From NCBI RefSeq assembly GCF_043497005.1, contig NZ_JBIEKE010000002.1, forward strand, positions 992,001 through 1,056,000: a DNA stretch of 64,000 nt. Direction: 5' to 3'. The first letter of the stretch is position 1; the number at the start of each line of letters is the position of its first letter. The notes beneath the pieces were generated by a model. It had not been told where the DNA came from. It searched no databases and saw only the letters and a program-made list of their open reading frames with translations. This document shows, piece after piece, positions 34,353-44,403 of this stretch. A program made the translations under genes and the position numbers. The DNA is from Halobacillus_A sp043497005 (GTDB lineage: Bacteria; Bacillota; Bacilli; Bacillales; Halobacillaceae).

Positions 34353-37300
34353 ATGGTTTTTCCGTCTAATAATCAGTTTCAACCGATCTTATTAGGCGCT
34401 CAACCAATCTTTGACGTGGTAGGAGATGAGTCGCCCAGCTCAACAGACATCGTGGGAAACAGTCAATTTCCAGCTGCTTATTTTGCTTATGACGGGCAAA
34501 ATATATATTTCCGCATCCGTTTGAATACAACTCCCATCAACGCCCAATTAACAGGTTTTCGAAATTTCACATGGGGCGTATTGATTAACACGTCCGGGAC
34601 ACCAGGCGTGTACGATTGGTTGGCGAATATTAACGGTTTAAATAATACGATTAATTTAGTTCAAAATACACAAAGGCAATTCAATTCATGGAATGACCCT
34701 GCCGAAGGAACGAACGGACAGGGGGCCCCGAACTACTCCAGGCCGATCGTCAATTTTGATACGGCTCGAGCAGTTCTAACCAGTGACGGCTCGAATTTCG
34801 GTGGAAATCCTGATTACTTTATAGACTTTCAGTTTCCGGCAAATGTTTTTTTTCAAACGCTCGGCATTAACGAGAGCACCCAGCTTCGAACCGTCATCTT
34901 TACTTCAGCAAATGCAAACAACTATAACAAGGATTCCCTGCGGACAAGTGAAGGCTTTCAATTTGTAAATGCTTTAACTAATCCTTCAGCTCCTGAAGAT
35001 GTGGATGTACGTGCCGATCTTGCCGTTAGTAAATCGATTGCTTCAGGTCCTCAAAGTATATTAAATGGAGCTGAAGGCACATGGAATCAGACCGTAACGG
35101 TAACCAACACCGGTCTTTCGTTAGCGCGTCAGCTTTTTATAAATGATGTCATTCAAGTGGATCAGCTGACAAGCCTCCATAACGTGTCCGCTTCTTTGGG
35201 TAGTACAGCTTTTAATCAATCCACGAATACATTGTCGTGGAACATCGGCAATTTAAACCCTGGCGAAACAGTAAATTTATCGCATACTGTAAGCGGCACT
35301 TTCACCTCTTCAGGCACGAGGACGTTAAATACGGTAACCTCGTCTGGAATTGATAACTTTACCGGTGGACTACTCCCGGTTCGGACCGATTCAAATTCAA
35401 TTAATGTTATTCAAGCGGCCGCGATTACCGGGCAAGTAACTTCAGGTCTCAATGGGCTGCCTTTAACCGGGGTAACTGTTGAATTAAGAGATGCAGGAAA
35501 CGTGCTGATTGCATCTACCACTACAAACGGGAATGGAAATTATAATTTCACGAATGTAACTCCAAGTACTTACAACCTTACGTATTCTTTATCCAATTAC
35601 ATGTTGACAACGAGAACAACTGCAGTCGCAGCAGGTCAAACCGAGATTGTAAATGTCATTCTTCCACCTGATCCTGGTACTTTAACGGGATCTGTCCAAA
35701 CGACAGGTGCTATGCCAATCTCAGGAGCTATTGTACGGGTTATTGATTCATTCAATACCGTCTTAGGAGAAGAAACAACGAATGCTCAAGGGATGTACAC
35801 TTTCCCAAACCTTTCTCCCGGTTTCTACACGTTAACTGTAAGTGCATCTACTTTCCAATCACAGACAAGAGCTGTAACCATTCATTCTAATACACTAACA
35901 AATGAAAATTTCATTTTGCAGGATTCCCCGGGAACAGTTACCGGCACAGTACAGAATGAGACAAATACACCCATTCCAAATGCTTCTGTTCAAATATTGG
36001 ACGCAGGGAACAATGTAATCGCTTCTGCAGTAACAGATGTCGGAGGCAATTACACTATCGACCAGCTTGCTCCTGGCACCTATTCACTTCGAACGAGGGC
36101 AGATGGTTATCAAACGAGTCTGCTTGGCTTCTCTGTCATGGCCAATCAAACAACCGTTCAGAATGTGACGTTGCTTGCTCAGCCAGGGACACTTTCAGGG
36201 GAAGTGACGGACAGCGAAACCGGCGATTCGATTGAAGGAGCTTCCGTTCAGGTAATCAGCCAGAGCGGCATAACTGTAGCCGTCGCACAAACAAATGCCG
36301 GCGGCAACTATACGATACCCAGCCTTCCAGCAGGTTCTTATACTGTAACCTTCAGCCAGGCTGGGTATGCATCTATAGTTTCAGGAATTATCATTCCGCC
36401 AAATGGGGTCATCGTTCTCAACGCTCAAATGAATCAAATCACTGGCAGAATTTCCGGGACTGTCCAATCAACAGGAGGGCAGGCGATCGAAGGTGCCATC
36501 GTACATCTGCTTCAAAATGGAATCTCAATCGCTTCTTCATTCTCTGATGAAATGGGTCAGTACACTTTTGCAAATTTAACACCCGGCAACTATACAGTAA
36601 GAGCTGCAGCCAATAATTTCGAAACGGAGGCTCTCGGTGCACAAGTCAATGCGTTTGAAACGACAACCATTAACTTTTCACTGGCGCAGAATCCAGGTAC
36701 TCTTACCGGTACAGTAGTGGATACAGGAAATAACCCAATTCCAGGCACAATTGTAACAGTAAGGGAAAGTGTGAGCGGCGCGGTGGCAGGGACAGGAATT
36801 ACAGACCAGAACGGTGAGTATATTCTCACCCAGCTGGCGCCGGGTATATACGCTGTGACCGCCGCAGCCGATAACATTCAATCGGCCACGTTAGGGACTG
36901 TAATCGAACCAAACGCCATAAGTAATTTGAATTTCACTTTAATGGCTAACCCTGTTTCCATCAATGGCACAGTGATAAATCAACAGACTGGAGATCCGAT
37001 CGAAGGCGCACAGATTGAAGTCAGAGTACTCGATGTGAACGGAACAGTGATCCGCAATGTATTAACAAATAACTTCGGTGAATTCTTAGTTGATCAACTG
37101 GCGCCGGGGACGTATACGGTTGTAGCATCTGCTCTGTCGTTCCAGACCAATTTTGCAACGGTTACCGTGCCTCCAGGCGGGCAGGAAACGGTTCAAATCG
37201 CCCTGACTCCTAATCCCGGCTTATTAACAGGTTCAATTACTGCGGCAGCATCAGGAAGCCCGATTGCAGGAGCCGTCGTGCAAGTCGTCACTTCAGAAAA

Positions 37301-40300
37301 TGTATTAATCGAAACCGTATTAACGGATCAAAACGGCCAGTACACGGCAGGCGGACTTCCACCTGGAAACTATAATGTGGTTGTAACGGCTGCTAATTTC
37401 CAAACGAAGGTTGGCGGAGCAATCATACTAGCTGGTACGACCTCCACCGTCGATCTAATGCTTATCGCTAATCCAGGCGCAATTAATGGAACAGTCACGC
37501 CGGTGCAGCCTAATAACATTGTCCAGCTTTACAACACCAACAATGTTTTCATCACTAGTGTTATAGCTGATCAGAATGGCTTTTATTCCTTTATGAATCT
37601 AGCCCCGGGTAGTTATATTGTTACTGGCAGCGCCCCGAACTTTTCTACAGTTTCTACAGGTACATTTGTTAATTCTGACGAGACGACGACGGTCGATATC
37701 AATCTAACGGCGAATCCCGCATCCATTGCAGGTACTATATTTGATGAAAATGCTAATCCTATTTCCAATGCGACCATTCGAGTATTTGACTCTAATGAAG
37801 TTTCTCTAGGAACTGCAGGAACAGATGCCGAGGGGAATTATTCCATCGGAAATCTTCCGCCTGGGGCTTTAACTGTGGTTGTTACTGCGCCTGGTTTTAG
37901 TCAGGTGATATCAGGTGTCATTCTTCAGCCGGGTGAATCACAGGCAGATGTCGATTTCACGCTTGCCGCAAATTCTGGTGCAATCAGCGGGCTGGTTATA
38001 GATGCAATAACTGATGATTTATTAGCCAACGTATCTGTAGTTATACGTCAAGCGGGGAGTTCAGACCAAATTGTAGCTTCCGCCACCACAAGTCCGTTTG
38101 GAAATTATACGGTCAGCGGTCTTTCACCTGGAAGTTACACCGTTACGGCTTCTTTGCCGGGGTATGGAACGATAACTGTTGGAGCTATAGTAGTCAGTGA
38201 TACTACAACAAATGCGAACATTTCTTTAATTCAATTAGCAGGATCCATAGAAGGACAGCTGATCGATGCTGACGGAGATCCGATCACAGGAGCAAATCTG
38301 CAGCTGAAGCTTTTAAATGATTTAAATGTGACCATCATTACCATACTCGCCAATCCAGATGGAAGCTTTGTATTTAGTAATATTGAGCCTGGCACATATG
38401 TCATTCAGGCGTCTGCCCCCGGTTTTCAGTCTAAAAATGTAGGGGTTTTGGTTCAAGCAGATGCGATTACGCAAAGTGTCATTCAATTAGATTCTTCCCC
38501 AGCGGTTTTAACAGGTCAGGTGATCAGCCAGCAATCTGGCACGGGAATTATTGGAAGTACAGTAACGGTTTCTGATCCATTAACAGGTTCTATCCTGGGC
38601 AGTGGTTTTACAAATCAAGCAGGAGAATTTCGTATAGAAAATCTTCCGGCTGGTTCCTATAACGTTACAGCTTCTGCATCCAATTTTGGATCTGCCTCGA
38701 CAGCAGTCGTATTAACAGCAGGAGACGAATCAACCGTTATTCTTTCCCTTGCTTCAAATCCTGGTCAGGTTACCGGAACTGTTATTGACAGGATTACCGG
38801 CTTCATTCTCGCAGGCGCAAGTGTACAGGTATTTGACCAGACGGGAGCTTTTGTCTTCTCAACAAATACGGATGCTCAAGGAAATTATATCGCTACAGGA
38901 CTGTCTCCAGCAACTTATACCGTCTTATCAAGTTTCAATGGATATGCCAATCAATTAATCAGTCTCACAGTGACAGCAGATGAAACATCGATTGCCAGCT
39001 TTGCTTTGGATCCCAATCCTTCTACTCTAACCGGGCAGGTTACAGATGATAACGGGTCGCCGATAGCCGGTGCCCAAATTATTGTCAGACAATTTACAGC
39101 GGCAGGACCGATTATTGCTACAGCTTTAAGTCATGATGATGGATTTTACCTTATTCCGGGATTACCACAAGGATCTTTTACTATCATTGCCACAGCACCA
39201 AATTACGGAACGCAAGCATCCTCCGTTCTGCTTGAGCCGGGAGAAACCATTATTCGAGACTTCATTCTCACCCAATTGGTATCTTCCGTTACAGGAACCG
39301 TTACCGATGCGGGCACAGGTGAGCCTTTAATCAACGTACTCATTCAGCTGCTGGATACCAATGGAATATTGATTGGTTCTTTTCAAACCGATCCAAATGG
39401 CACGTATTTGATTGAAGACTTTACCCCTGGCTCTTACATCTTGACGTTCACTCAGCATGATTATCAATCTCAATCTCTAAGTTTTTCGACAATGCCTGAA
39501 GAAACTGCCACTGTAAATGCTAGGTTAGCAGCAGATCCAGGCACTTTATCAGGAGTCGTCTTAGATAATGAGTCCAATCCATTAATTGGTGCTTCGGTAA
39601 GAGTATTTCCGGCATTAGGAATACTACCCATTGCTACTTTAGTTACAGATGGAACCGGGAGTTTTAATTTATCAGGGGCAGCACCAGGCGCCTATGTATT
39701 AACAGTAAGCTATGAAAATTATTCAACTGGGCAAACAGGGATTACGGTTATTTCTAATCAAACAACCAGCTCAACGATTATTCTTTTCCCTGACCCAGCA
39801 ACTATTACTGGTCAAATCCGTTCATCCACGGGGGTTCCGATTACGAATGCTACAGTAAGGGTCGTCGATCAAAATGAGACAGTATTAGCCACTGTAGTAA
39901 CGGACGAATTTGGGAATTATGCCATAACCAACCTCCCGCCTGGAAATCATCAAATCATTATTAGTGCTCCAGGATTTGGTGCAGTGGTCGGAGGAGTTAT
40001 TTTAGGACCGGGAGATATTATAAATAACTTAGATTTCGAGTTAACTGCCAACCCGGGACGTATACAAGGTCAGGTAACAGATACGCTGACAGGTGAACCT
40101 GTCACAGGCGCTATTACCGTCGTCCGAACAGTTGGAGGAATCCCGGTTGTGGTTGCTTCGTCTTTCACCGATGAAAATGGAAATTATTTAATTGAAGGGT
40201 TAGCGCCTGGCTCGTATTCTGTGACAAGTACGGCCACAGGATATGGAACGACTGTCGTAGGAGCTATTATTGAAAGTGACCAGACAACTACAGTCAATAT

Positions 40301-43300
40301 CGGCTTATCTCCAATAGTTGGATCTATCTCTGGTCTTGTAACGAACCAAAACGGCGATCCCCTCACAAACACAGCGGTAGAAATAAAAGTCTTCGACCAG
40401 GCAGGGAATTTAATTATTATCGTTTTAGCTGATTCAAATGGACAATTTACAATTCCAGAACTTAACCCAGGGTCTTATCAGCTTACGATTAGTGCGCAAG
40501 GCTTCTCATCCCAAACGGTTGGTGCGGTTGTGGAGGCTGGAGAGGATACGTTTCTAACGATCCCGTTAGCATCGAATCCAGCACGAATTACAGGGCAAGT
40601 CGTTGATTCTGTAACTAGTGATCCAATCTCTGGAGCAATCGTAACTGTATCGGATGTAAATGGACTCCCAATTACGAACGCTGTAACGGATCTTAATGGA
40701 AACTTTTTAATCGGAGGTCTGCCGCCAACAACTGTAATTGTGTCGGCTGTAGCAGCGGGGTATGGATCTGCATCAACGGCTGTGTTGTTATCACCAGGAG
40801 CTACTGTATCTACGACAATCGCATTAACTCCACAACCCGGCGGAGTGACGGGGGTTGTAACATCCGCTGTCACAAGTGAGCCAATTTCTGGAGCTACTGT
40901 ACAAATCTTTGATGAAACAAGAGCCTTAGTAGTCACATTGACGACTGATCCAAATGGGTTATACTCTTTCACCAACTTATCCGGAGGGGTTTATCGGATT
41001 GTAGTTTCAGCGGCTGGATTCGGTACTGCACTTCAAGACGTAACGGTCTCTTCTAATCAGATAACAACTGCAACCTTTTCACTTGTTGAAAATCCAGGAA
41101 GTATTCGAGGTACAGTAATCAACCAAGTTACGGGAGAACCTTTGCTTGGTGTTACAGTTGTGATCAGGCAGTTCTCTCCTACAGGGCCGATCATCCAAAC
41201 CATCGCGACCGACAGTAATGGTCAATTCCTAGTTGAAAACTTAACACCGGGAGCATACACCGTTACTGCATTTACTCCGTCGTTCGGCTCTCAAAGTGCC
41301 TCTGTTCAAGTAAATGCAAACCTTACAACTGAAGTCACCTTAGAACTTCTGCCAAATGCAGGTACGGTTGAAGGAATGGTCACTTCTTCGGTTACAGGAG
41401 CGGGATTATCTAATGTCAGGGTTTCCGTGTTCGATGATAACGGGATCCTTGTCGTTACCGTTCAAACTGACAATCAAGGAAGATATCAGGTTGAGGGCTT
41501 AAGACCGGGAAGCTACACGATTACCTTTTTCCATCCAGATTTCCAAACGGCAACAATCGGTACTGTCATAATTGCTAATCAAACCTCAACTGTTAATGCC
41601 GCACTTCAACCAAACCCTGGCAGGATTGAAGGTCAGGTGTTTGATGCATTTGAAGAAGTTCCACTGATTGGAGCGGTTGTTCAACTTTTCCCGTCTCAAA
41701 GCCTAATTCCTATAGCAAATGCAGTGACAGATGACAACGGCTTTTATTACTTACCAGGAGTTGCGCCGGGCGAATATATTATCACCGCTTCTTTTGCGGG
41801 TTATGCCCGTGCAGCTGTAGGAGCGACAGCAGCAGCCGGGCAAACCACGACAGCCAATTTATTTTTAATTCCTGATCCAGCCTCTATAAACGGCACCGTC
41901 ACCTCCTCTGAAGGAGGCCCGATTCAAGGAGCATCCGTTCGAATTGTGTCTCAGGATGAAGTGGTGCTGGGGACAGCACTGACGGCAGCAGATGGTTCCT
42001 ATTTTATCGGGAATCTTCCTCAAGGTTCGCATACGGTTGTATTCAGTGCTCAAGGCTTTGGCACAGAATATAGAGGAATTACTTTGACTGTTGGTGAAGA
42101 AGAAGTCGTCAATGCTGTACTTTACCCAAATCCTGGAGCGATAGCCGGCCTCGTATACGACACCCAAACCAGCCAGCCGATTATTGGAGCAGATGTAGTT
42201 GTCCGACGAATCATTGGAGGGTCATCCATTGTCGTTGCAAATGCCACCAGTGACCAGGATGGAAAATATTTCATTCCAGGATTGTCGCCAGGAGTGTTTA
42301 CCGTTAGTGGAAGCGCCAATGGATATGCTGTGAATACTATAGTTGTCGTAGTGGCACCCGATGAAATTCAAGAATCCAACATCCCTTTAACGTCTCTAAC
42401 CGGCAGACTTGAAGGTCGAGTGAGGGATACAGAAGGAGATCCTATCACTGACCAACAGGTGAGTGTTCGAATTTTTGATGAGGAAAATCGTTTAATAATC
42501 ACCCTATTAGCCAATAATCAAGGAGAATTTTCAGTTCTCAACCTGGCGCCTGGAAACTACACAACAGCAGTCTCCACGCAAGGTTATGAATCCACGATCG
42601 TTCCTTTTTCCATTGAGGCCGGATTGACAACTTCCATTACGGTTATTTTAGGCGTTCAGCCTGCGACGTTATTTGTAAATGTTAGAGACCGGGTTACAGG
42701 AGAACCGATTGCTGGAGCTGGTGTTTCCGTTTTACTTCCCGATGGGAGACAGGTAGGTGATGGAGTCACGGACAGCGATGGAGTCGTGGTTCTTACCGGG
42801 CTGCCACCGGGTGAACTGAGAGTTGTAGCAGCAGCAGTGAATTACTTCTCTGAGAATGCAGCTATCATCCTCGCACCTAACGAAGTGCTTGAACTCACAA
42901 TTACCCTTCAACCCATTTCGTTAGGCCGTATCATCGGGCAGATTGTAGATCAAGATACCACATTCCCTATCTCAAACGCACTCGTTGAATTAATTAACGA
43001 GAATGGGGAAATTATTAATCAGACAGCAACTGATTCAGAAGGTTTATTCCGATTTGAAGACGTTCCCGAAGGACCGTACCGGCTGCGCATTTCTGCCCTA
43101 GGATACGAAACACTAACCGCATCCATCCAAGTGTTTAATGGGGAGACTACCTTCGTCAGAATTGAACTGCTGCAAGAAGGAAACCCTTGTTTACTTGAGA
43201 ATCGAGAAGTCACGTGCACAATTGAAAACATGAGCTGCCAAGAGGTTAACTCTGAAGACAGGGAAAGCTTTATTGTTCAGATCAATGGAGAAGATACGGT

Positions 43301-43706
43301 ATTACAATTGGTTAAACTTGCGTTATCGTTTACGATCCTACTTGAAGTTGAAGGAGAAAATGGCGCTTGCACCAGCGATCCGATTCAGCAGACGGTTTAC
43401 ACTCAGGCTTTATTGTGCGCACCTGATGGATCCAGGATTACGTGTACTATAAATGATATATTCTGCTGCGCAGACCTTCAATGCCGCGTAGGAAACGTAA
43501 GCTCTGTCCTGCCTCAGTTAAGTTTAAACCTTACTATCCAATCTTTACACAATACTACGGTAAGCATAGAAGCTTTCTTAGATTCCCAACCTCATGAAAA
43601 CCTTTGTATTAACGTTGACCGTGTATTAGATTGGGTAAGTACCTGTCTCACGAAAGAAATTCATTTGGAGAATGATCTTCTCACCTTCACCTGCGATATT
43701 AATTAG
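34353..43706 (+). CDS. Giant 30-domain carboxypeptidase-regulatory-like repeat protein
   Basis: 3117 residues, no signal peptide, no sortase motif. Residues 1-217 form a non-repeated N-terminal domain (VFPSNNQFQPILLGAQPIF). Residues about 218-352 resemble a DUF11 domain (LAVSKSIASGP, VTVTNTGLS, WNIGNLNPGETV). Residues about 357-2942 are 30 tandem beta-sandwich domains of 81-88 residues, each with the pattern G.V.....PI.GA.V.V, TD.NG.Y....L.PG.Y.V. Domains 5-12, 13-20 and 21-28 match in order, an eight-domain super-repeat of about 693 residues. Residues 2943-3117 hold all 12 Cys (CTIENMSC and CTINDIFCC are duplicates). The start follows AAGGAGGAG with a long 12-base spacing. Likely a structural fibre or adhesin; spore surface is my inference. 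Confidence 0.9.
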   Translation: MVFPSNNQFQPILLGAQPIFDVVGDESPSSTDIVGNSQFPAAYFAYDGQNIYFRIRLNTTPINAQLTGFRNFTWGVLINTSGTPGVYDWLANINGLNNTINLVQNTQRQFNSWNDPAEGTNGQGAPNYSRPIVNFDTARAVLTSDGSNFGGNPDYFIDFQFPANVFFQTLGINESTQLRTVIFTSANANNYNKDSLRTSEGFQFVNALTNPSAPEDVDVRADLAVSKSIASGPQSILNGAEGTWNQTVTVTNTGLSLARQLFINDVIQVDQLTSLHNVSASLGSTAFNQSTNTLSWNIGNLNPGETVNLSHTVSGTFTSSGTRTLNTVTSSGIDNFTGGLLPVRTDSNSINVIQAAAITGQVTSGLNGLPLTGVTVELRDAGNVLIASTTTNGNGNYNFTNVTPSTYNLTYSLSNYMLTTRTTAVAAGQTEIVNVILPPDPGTLTGSVQTTGAMPISGAIVRVIDSFNTVLGEETTNAQGMYTFPNLSPGFYTLTVSASTFQSQTRAVTIHSNTLTNENFILQDSPGTVTGTVQNETNTPIPNASVQILDAGNNVIASAVTDVGGNYTIDQLAPGTYSLRTRADGYQTSLLGFSVMANQTTVQNVTLLAQPGTLSGEVTDSETGDSIEGASVQVISQSGITVAVAQTNAGGNYTIPSLPAGSYTVTFSQAGYASIVSGIIIPPNGVIVLNAQMNQITGRISGTVQSTGGQAIEGAIVHLLQNGISIASSFSDEMGQYTFANLTPGNYTVRAAANNFETEALGAQVNAFETTTINFSLAQNPGTLTGTVVDTGNNPIPGTIVTVRESVSGAVAGTGITDQNGEYILTQLAPGIYAVTAAADNIQSATLGTVIEPNAISNLNFTLMANPVSINGTVINQQTGDPIEGAQIEVRVLDVNGTVIRNVLTNNFGEFLVDQLAPGTYTVVASALSFQTNFATVTVPPGGQETVQIALTPNPGLLTGSITAAASGSPIAGAVVQVVTSENVLIETVLTDQNGQYTAGGLPPGNYNVVVTAANFQTKVGGAIILAGTTSTVDLMLIANPGAINGTVTPVQPNNIVQLYNTNNVFITSVIADQNGFYSFMNLAPGSYIVTGSAPNFSTVSTGTFVNSDETTTVDINLTANPASIAGTIFDENANPISNATIRVFDSNEVSLGTAGTDAEGNYSIGNLPPGALTVVVTAPGFSQVISGVILQPGESQADVDFTLAANSGAISGLVIDAITDDLLANVSVVIRQAGSSDQIVASATTSPFGNYTVSGLSPGSYTVTASLPGYGTITVGAIVVSDTTTNANISLIQLAGSIEGQLIDADGDPITGANLQLKLLNDLNVTIITILANPDGSFVFSNIEPGTYVIQASAPGFQSKNVGVLVQADAITQSVIQLDSSPAVLTGQVISQQSGTGIIGSTVTVSDPLTGSILGSGFTNQAGEFRIENLPAGSYNVTASASNFGSASTAVVLTAGDESTVILSLASNPGQVTGTVIDRITGFILAGASVQVFDQTGAFVFSTNTDAQGNYIATGLSPATYTVLSSFNGYANQLISLTVTADETSIASFALDPNPSTLTGQVTDDNGSPIAGAQIIVRQFTAAGPIIATALSHDDGFYLIPGLPQGSFTIIATAPNYGTQASSVLLEPGETIIRDFILTQLVSSVTGTVTDAGTGEPLINVLIQLLDTNGILIGSFQTDPNGTYLIEDFTPGSYILTFTQHDYQSQSLSFSTMPEETATVNARLAADPGTLSGVVLDNESNPLIGASVRVFPALGILPIATLVTDGTGSFNLSGAAPGAYVLTVSYENYSTGQTGITVISNQTTSSTIILFPDPATITGQIRSSTGVPITNATVRVVDQNETVLATVVTDEFGNYAITNLPPGNHQIIISAPGFGAVVGGVILGPGDIINNLDFELTANPGRIQGQVTDTLTGEPVTGAITVVRTVGGIPVVVASSFTDENGNYLIEGLAPGSYSVTSTATGYGTTVVGAIIESDQTTTVNIGLSPIVGSISGLVTNQNGDPLTNTAVEIKVFDQAGNLIIIVLADSNGQFTIPELNPGSYQLTISAQGFSSQTVGAVVEAGEDTFLTIPLASNPARITGQVVDSVTSDPISGAIVTVSDVNGLPITNAVTDLNGNFLIGGLPPTTVIVSAVAAGYGSASTAVLLSPGATVSTTIALTPQPGGVTGVVTSAVTSEPISGATVQIFDETRALVVTLTTDPNGLYSFTNLSGGVYRIVVSAAGFGTALQDVTVSSNQITTATFSLVENPGSIRGTVINQVTGEPLLGVTVVIRQFSPTGPIIQTIATDSNGQFLVENLTPGAYTVTAFTPSFGSQSASVQVNANLTTEVTLELLPNAGTVEGMVTSSVTGAGLSNVRVSVFDDNGILVVTVQTDNQGRYQVEGLRPGSYTITFFHPDFQTATIGTVIIANQTSTVNAALQPNPGRIEGQVFDAFEEVPLIGAVVQLFPSQSLIPIANAVTDDNGFYYLPGVAPGEYIITASFAGYARAAVGATAAAGQTTTANLFLIPDPASINGTVTSSEGGPIQGASVRIVSQDEVVLGTALTAADGSYFIGNLPQGSHTVVFSAQGFGTEYRGITLTVGEEEVVNAVLYPNPGAIAGLVYDTQTSQPIIGADVVVRRIIGGSSIVVANATSDQDGKYFIPGLSPGVFTVSGSANGYAVNTIVVVVAPDEIQESNIPLTSLTGRLEGRVRDTEGDPITDQQVSVRIFDEENRLIITLLANNQGEFSVLNLAPGNYTTAVSTQGYESTIVPFSIEAGLTTSITVILGVQPATLFVNVRDRVTGEPIAGAGVSVLLPDGRQVGDGVTDSDGVVVLTGLPPGELRVVAAAVNYFSENAAIILAPNEVLELTITLQPISLGRIIGQIVDQDTTFPISNALVELINENGEIINQTATDSEGLFRFEDVPEGPYRLRISALGYETLTASIQVFNGETTFVRIELLQEGNPCLLENREVTCTIENMSCQEVNSEDRESFIVQINGEDTVLQLVKLALSFTILLEVEGENGACTSDPIQQTVYTQALLCAPDGSRITCTINDIFCCADLQCRVGNVSSVLPQLSLNLTIQSLHNTTVSIEAFLDSQPHENLCINVDRVLDWVSTCLTKEIHLENDLLTFTCDIN

Positions 43707-43735
43707 AAAAGAGTTTTATAAAATAAGAAATTGAT

Positions 43736-43775
43736 AATCTTCCTCTATGCCAATCGGTGTGGGGAAGGTTTTCGC
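43736..43775 (+). terminator. Probable terminator of the giant gene
   Basis: AATCTTCCTC can pair with GGGGAAGGTT (two G-U pairs), followed by TT. About 30 bases after the stop. Confidence 0.55.
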
Positions 43776-43796
43776 AAACGTACACGTTCGTATCGG

Positions 43797-43883
43797 TTAT
43801 TTCTTTTTTCTATGATTATAGTATCCTCCGCCTAGAGCACCTAGTATAATGATAAATATCGCTACAAGGATAGAAATATCCAT
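43797..43883 (-). CDS. 28-residue membrane micropeptide
   Basis: Reads MDISILVAIFIIILGALGGG then YYNHRKKK. One transmembrane helix, a Gly-Gly-Gly-Tyr-Tyr junction and a basic tail. Ribosome binding site AGAGGAGTGG before ATG. The shape recalls the small sporulation membrane peptides of bacilli, and it sits at the end of the giant gene. Not in any family I can name with confidence. Confidence 0.6.
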   Translation of the reverse strand: MDISILVAIFIIILGALGGGYYNHRKKK

Positions 43884-43945
43884 AGTTTTACCACTCCTCT
43901 TCTCAGGGTAAGTACCTGTATTCAATGTTCGGTAGAGTTGGTACG

Positions 43946-43985
43946 AAAAAATGAACCCATTGTGTCCACAATGGGTTCATTTTCT
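43946..43985 (-). terminator. Terminator of the 85-residue protein gene
   Basis: AAAATGAACCCATTGTG pairs with CACAATGGGTTCATTTT, just after the minus-strand stop. Confidence 0.88.
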
Positions 43986-43991
43986 TCTTAC

Positions 43992-44249
43992 TTAACCTTC
44001 AATTGGCTCATCAAATAAATCTGTATATTTAGCAACATTTTCATGAGTGAATTCAAAACCCATTTTCACTTCACCGAAACCCGGCTGATAAAAATAGCCC
44101 TGAACCTCATAGCTGTTATTGTTTTCTCTAACCTTAGTTAAATGAAAATAAGGTCTAAAGTACTGTGCCATTTCTTCTAATTTTTTGTTGCGCACTTTAA
44201 TCCATTGCTTTTTAAGTTCTTCTGAAGGAAAGTCCGTTTCTCTTAACAT
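43992..44249 (-). CDS. Small soluble protein, unknown
   Basis: 85 residues: charged, no membrane segment, with YFRPYFHLTKVRENNNSYEV and a GYFYQPGFGEVKMGFEF segment that looks like paired beta strands. Good ribosome binding site (GAGGAGTG). Own terminator. No family recognised. Confidence 0.65.
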   Translation of the reverse strand: MLRETDFPSEELKKQWIKVRNKKLEEMAQYFRPYFHLTKVRENNNSYEVQGYFYQPGFGEVKMGFEFTHENVAKYTDLFDEPIEG

Positions 44250-44403
44250 GTGGTCACTCCTCTAAGGAATTTCATTTCTATAAAACTGTGAGTACTAACT
44301 TTATGATATATAAGCTCACAGTTATTTTCAACTGCTTAATAAAAGTTAATTAGACTCTCTTATTACCTTTTACCTACATACCTGAGAAAATAAACGTAAA
44401 CTT

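Noticed and set aside
36439..42319. Several open frames on the minus strand inside the giant gene (for example 40478-40975)
   Set aside because: They are shadows of the long repetitive plus-strand gene. Their residue content mirrors its codons, and none has a ribosome binding site.
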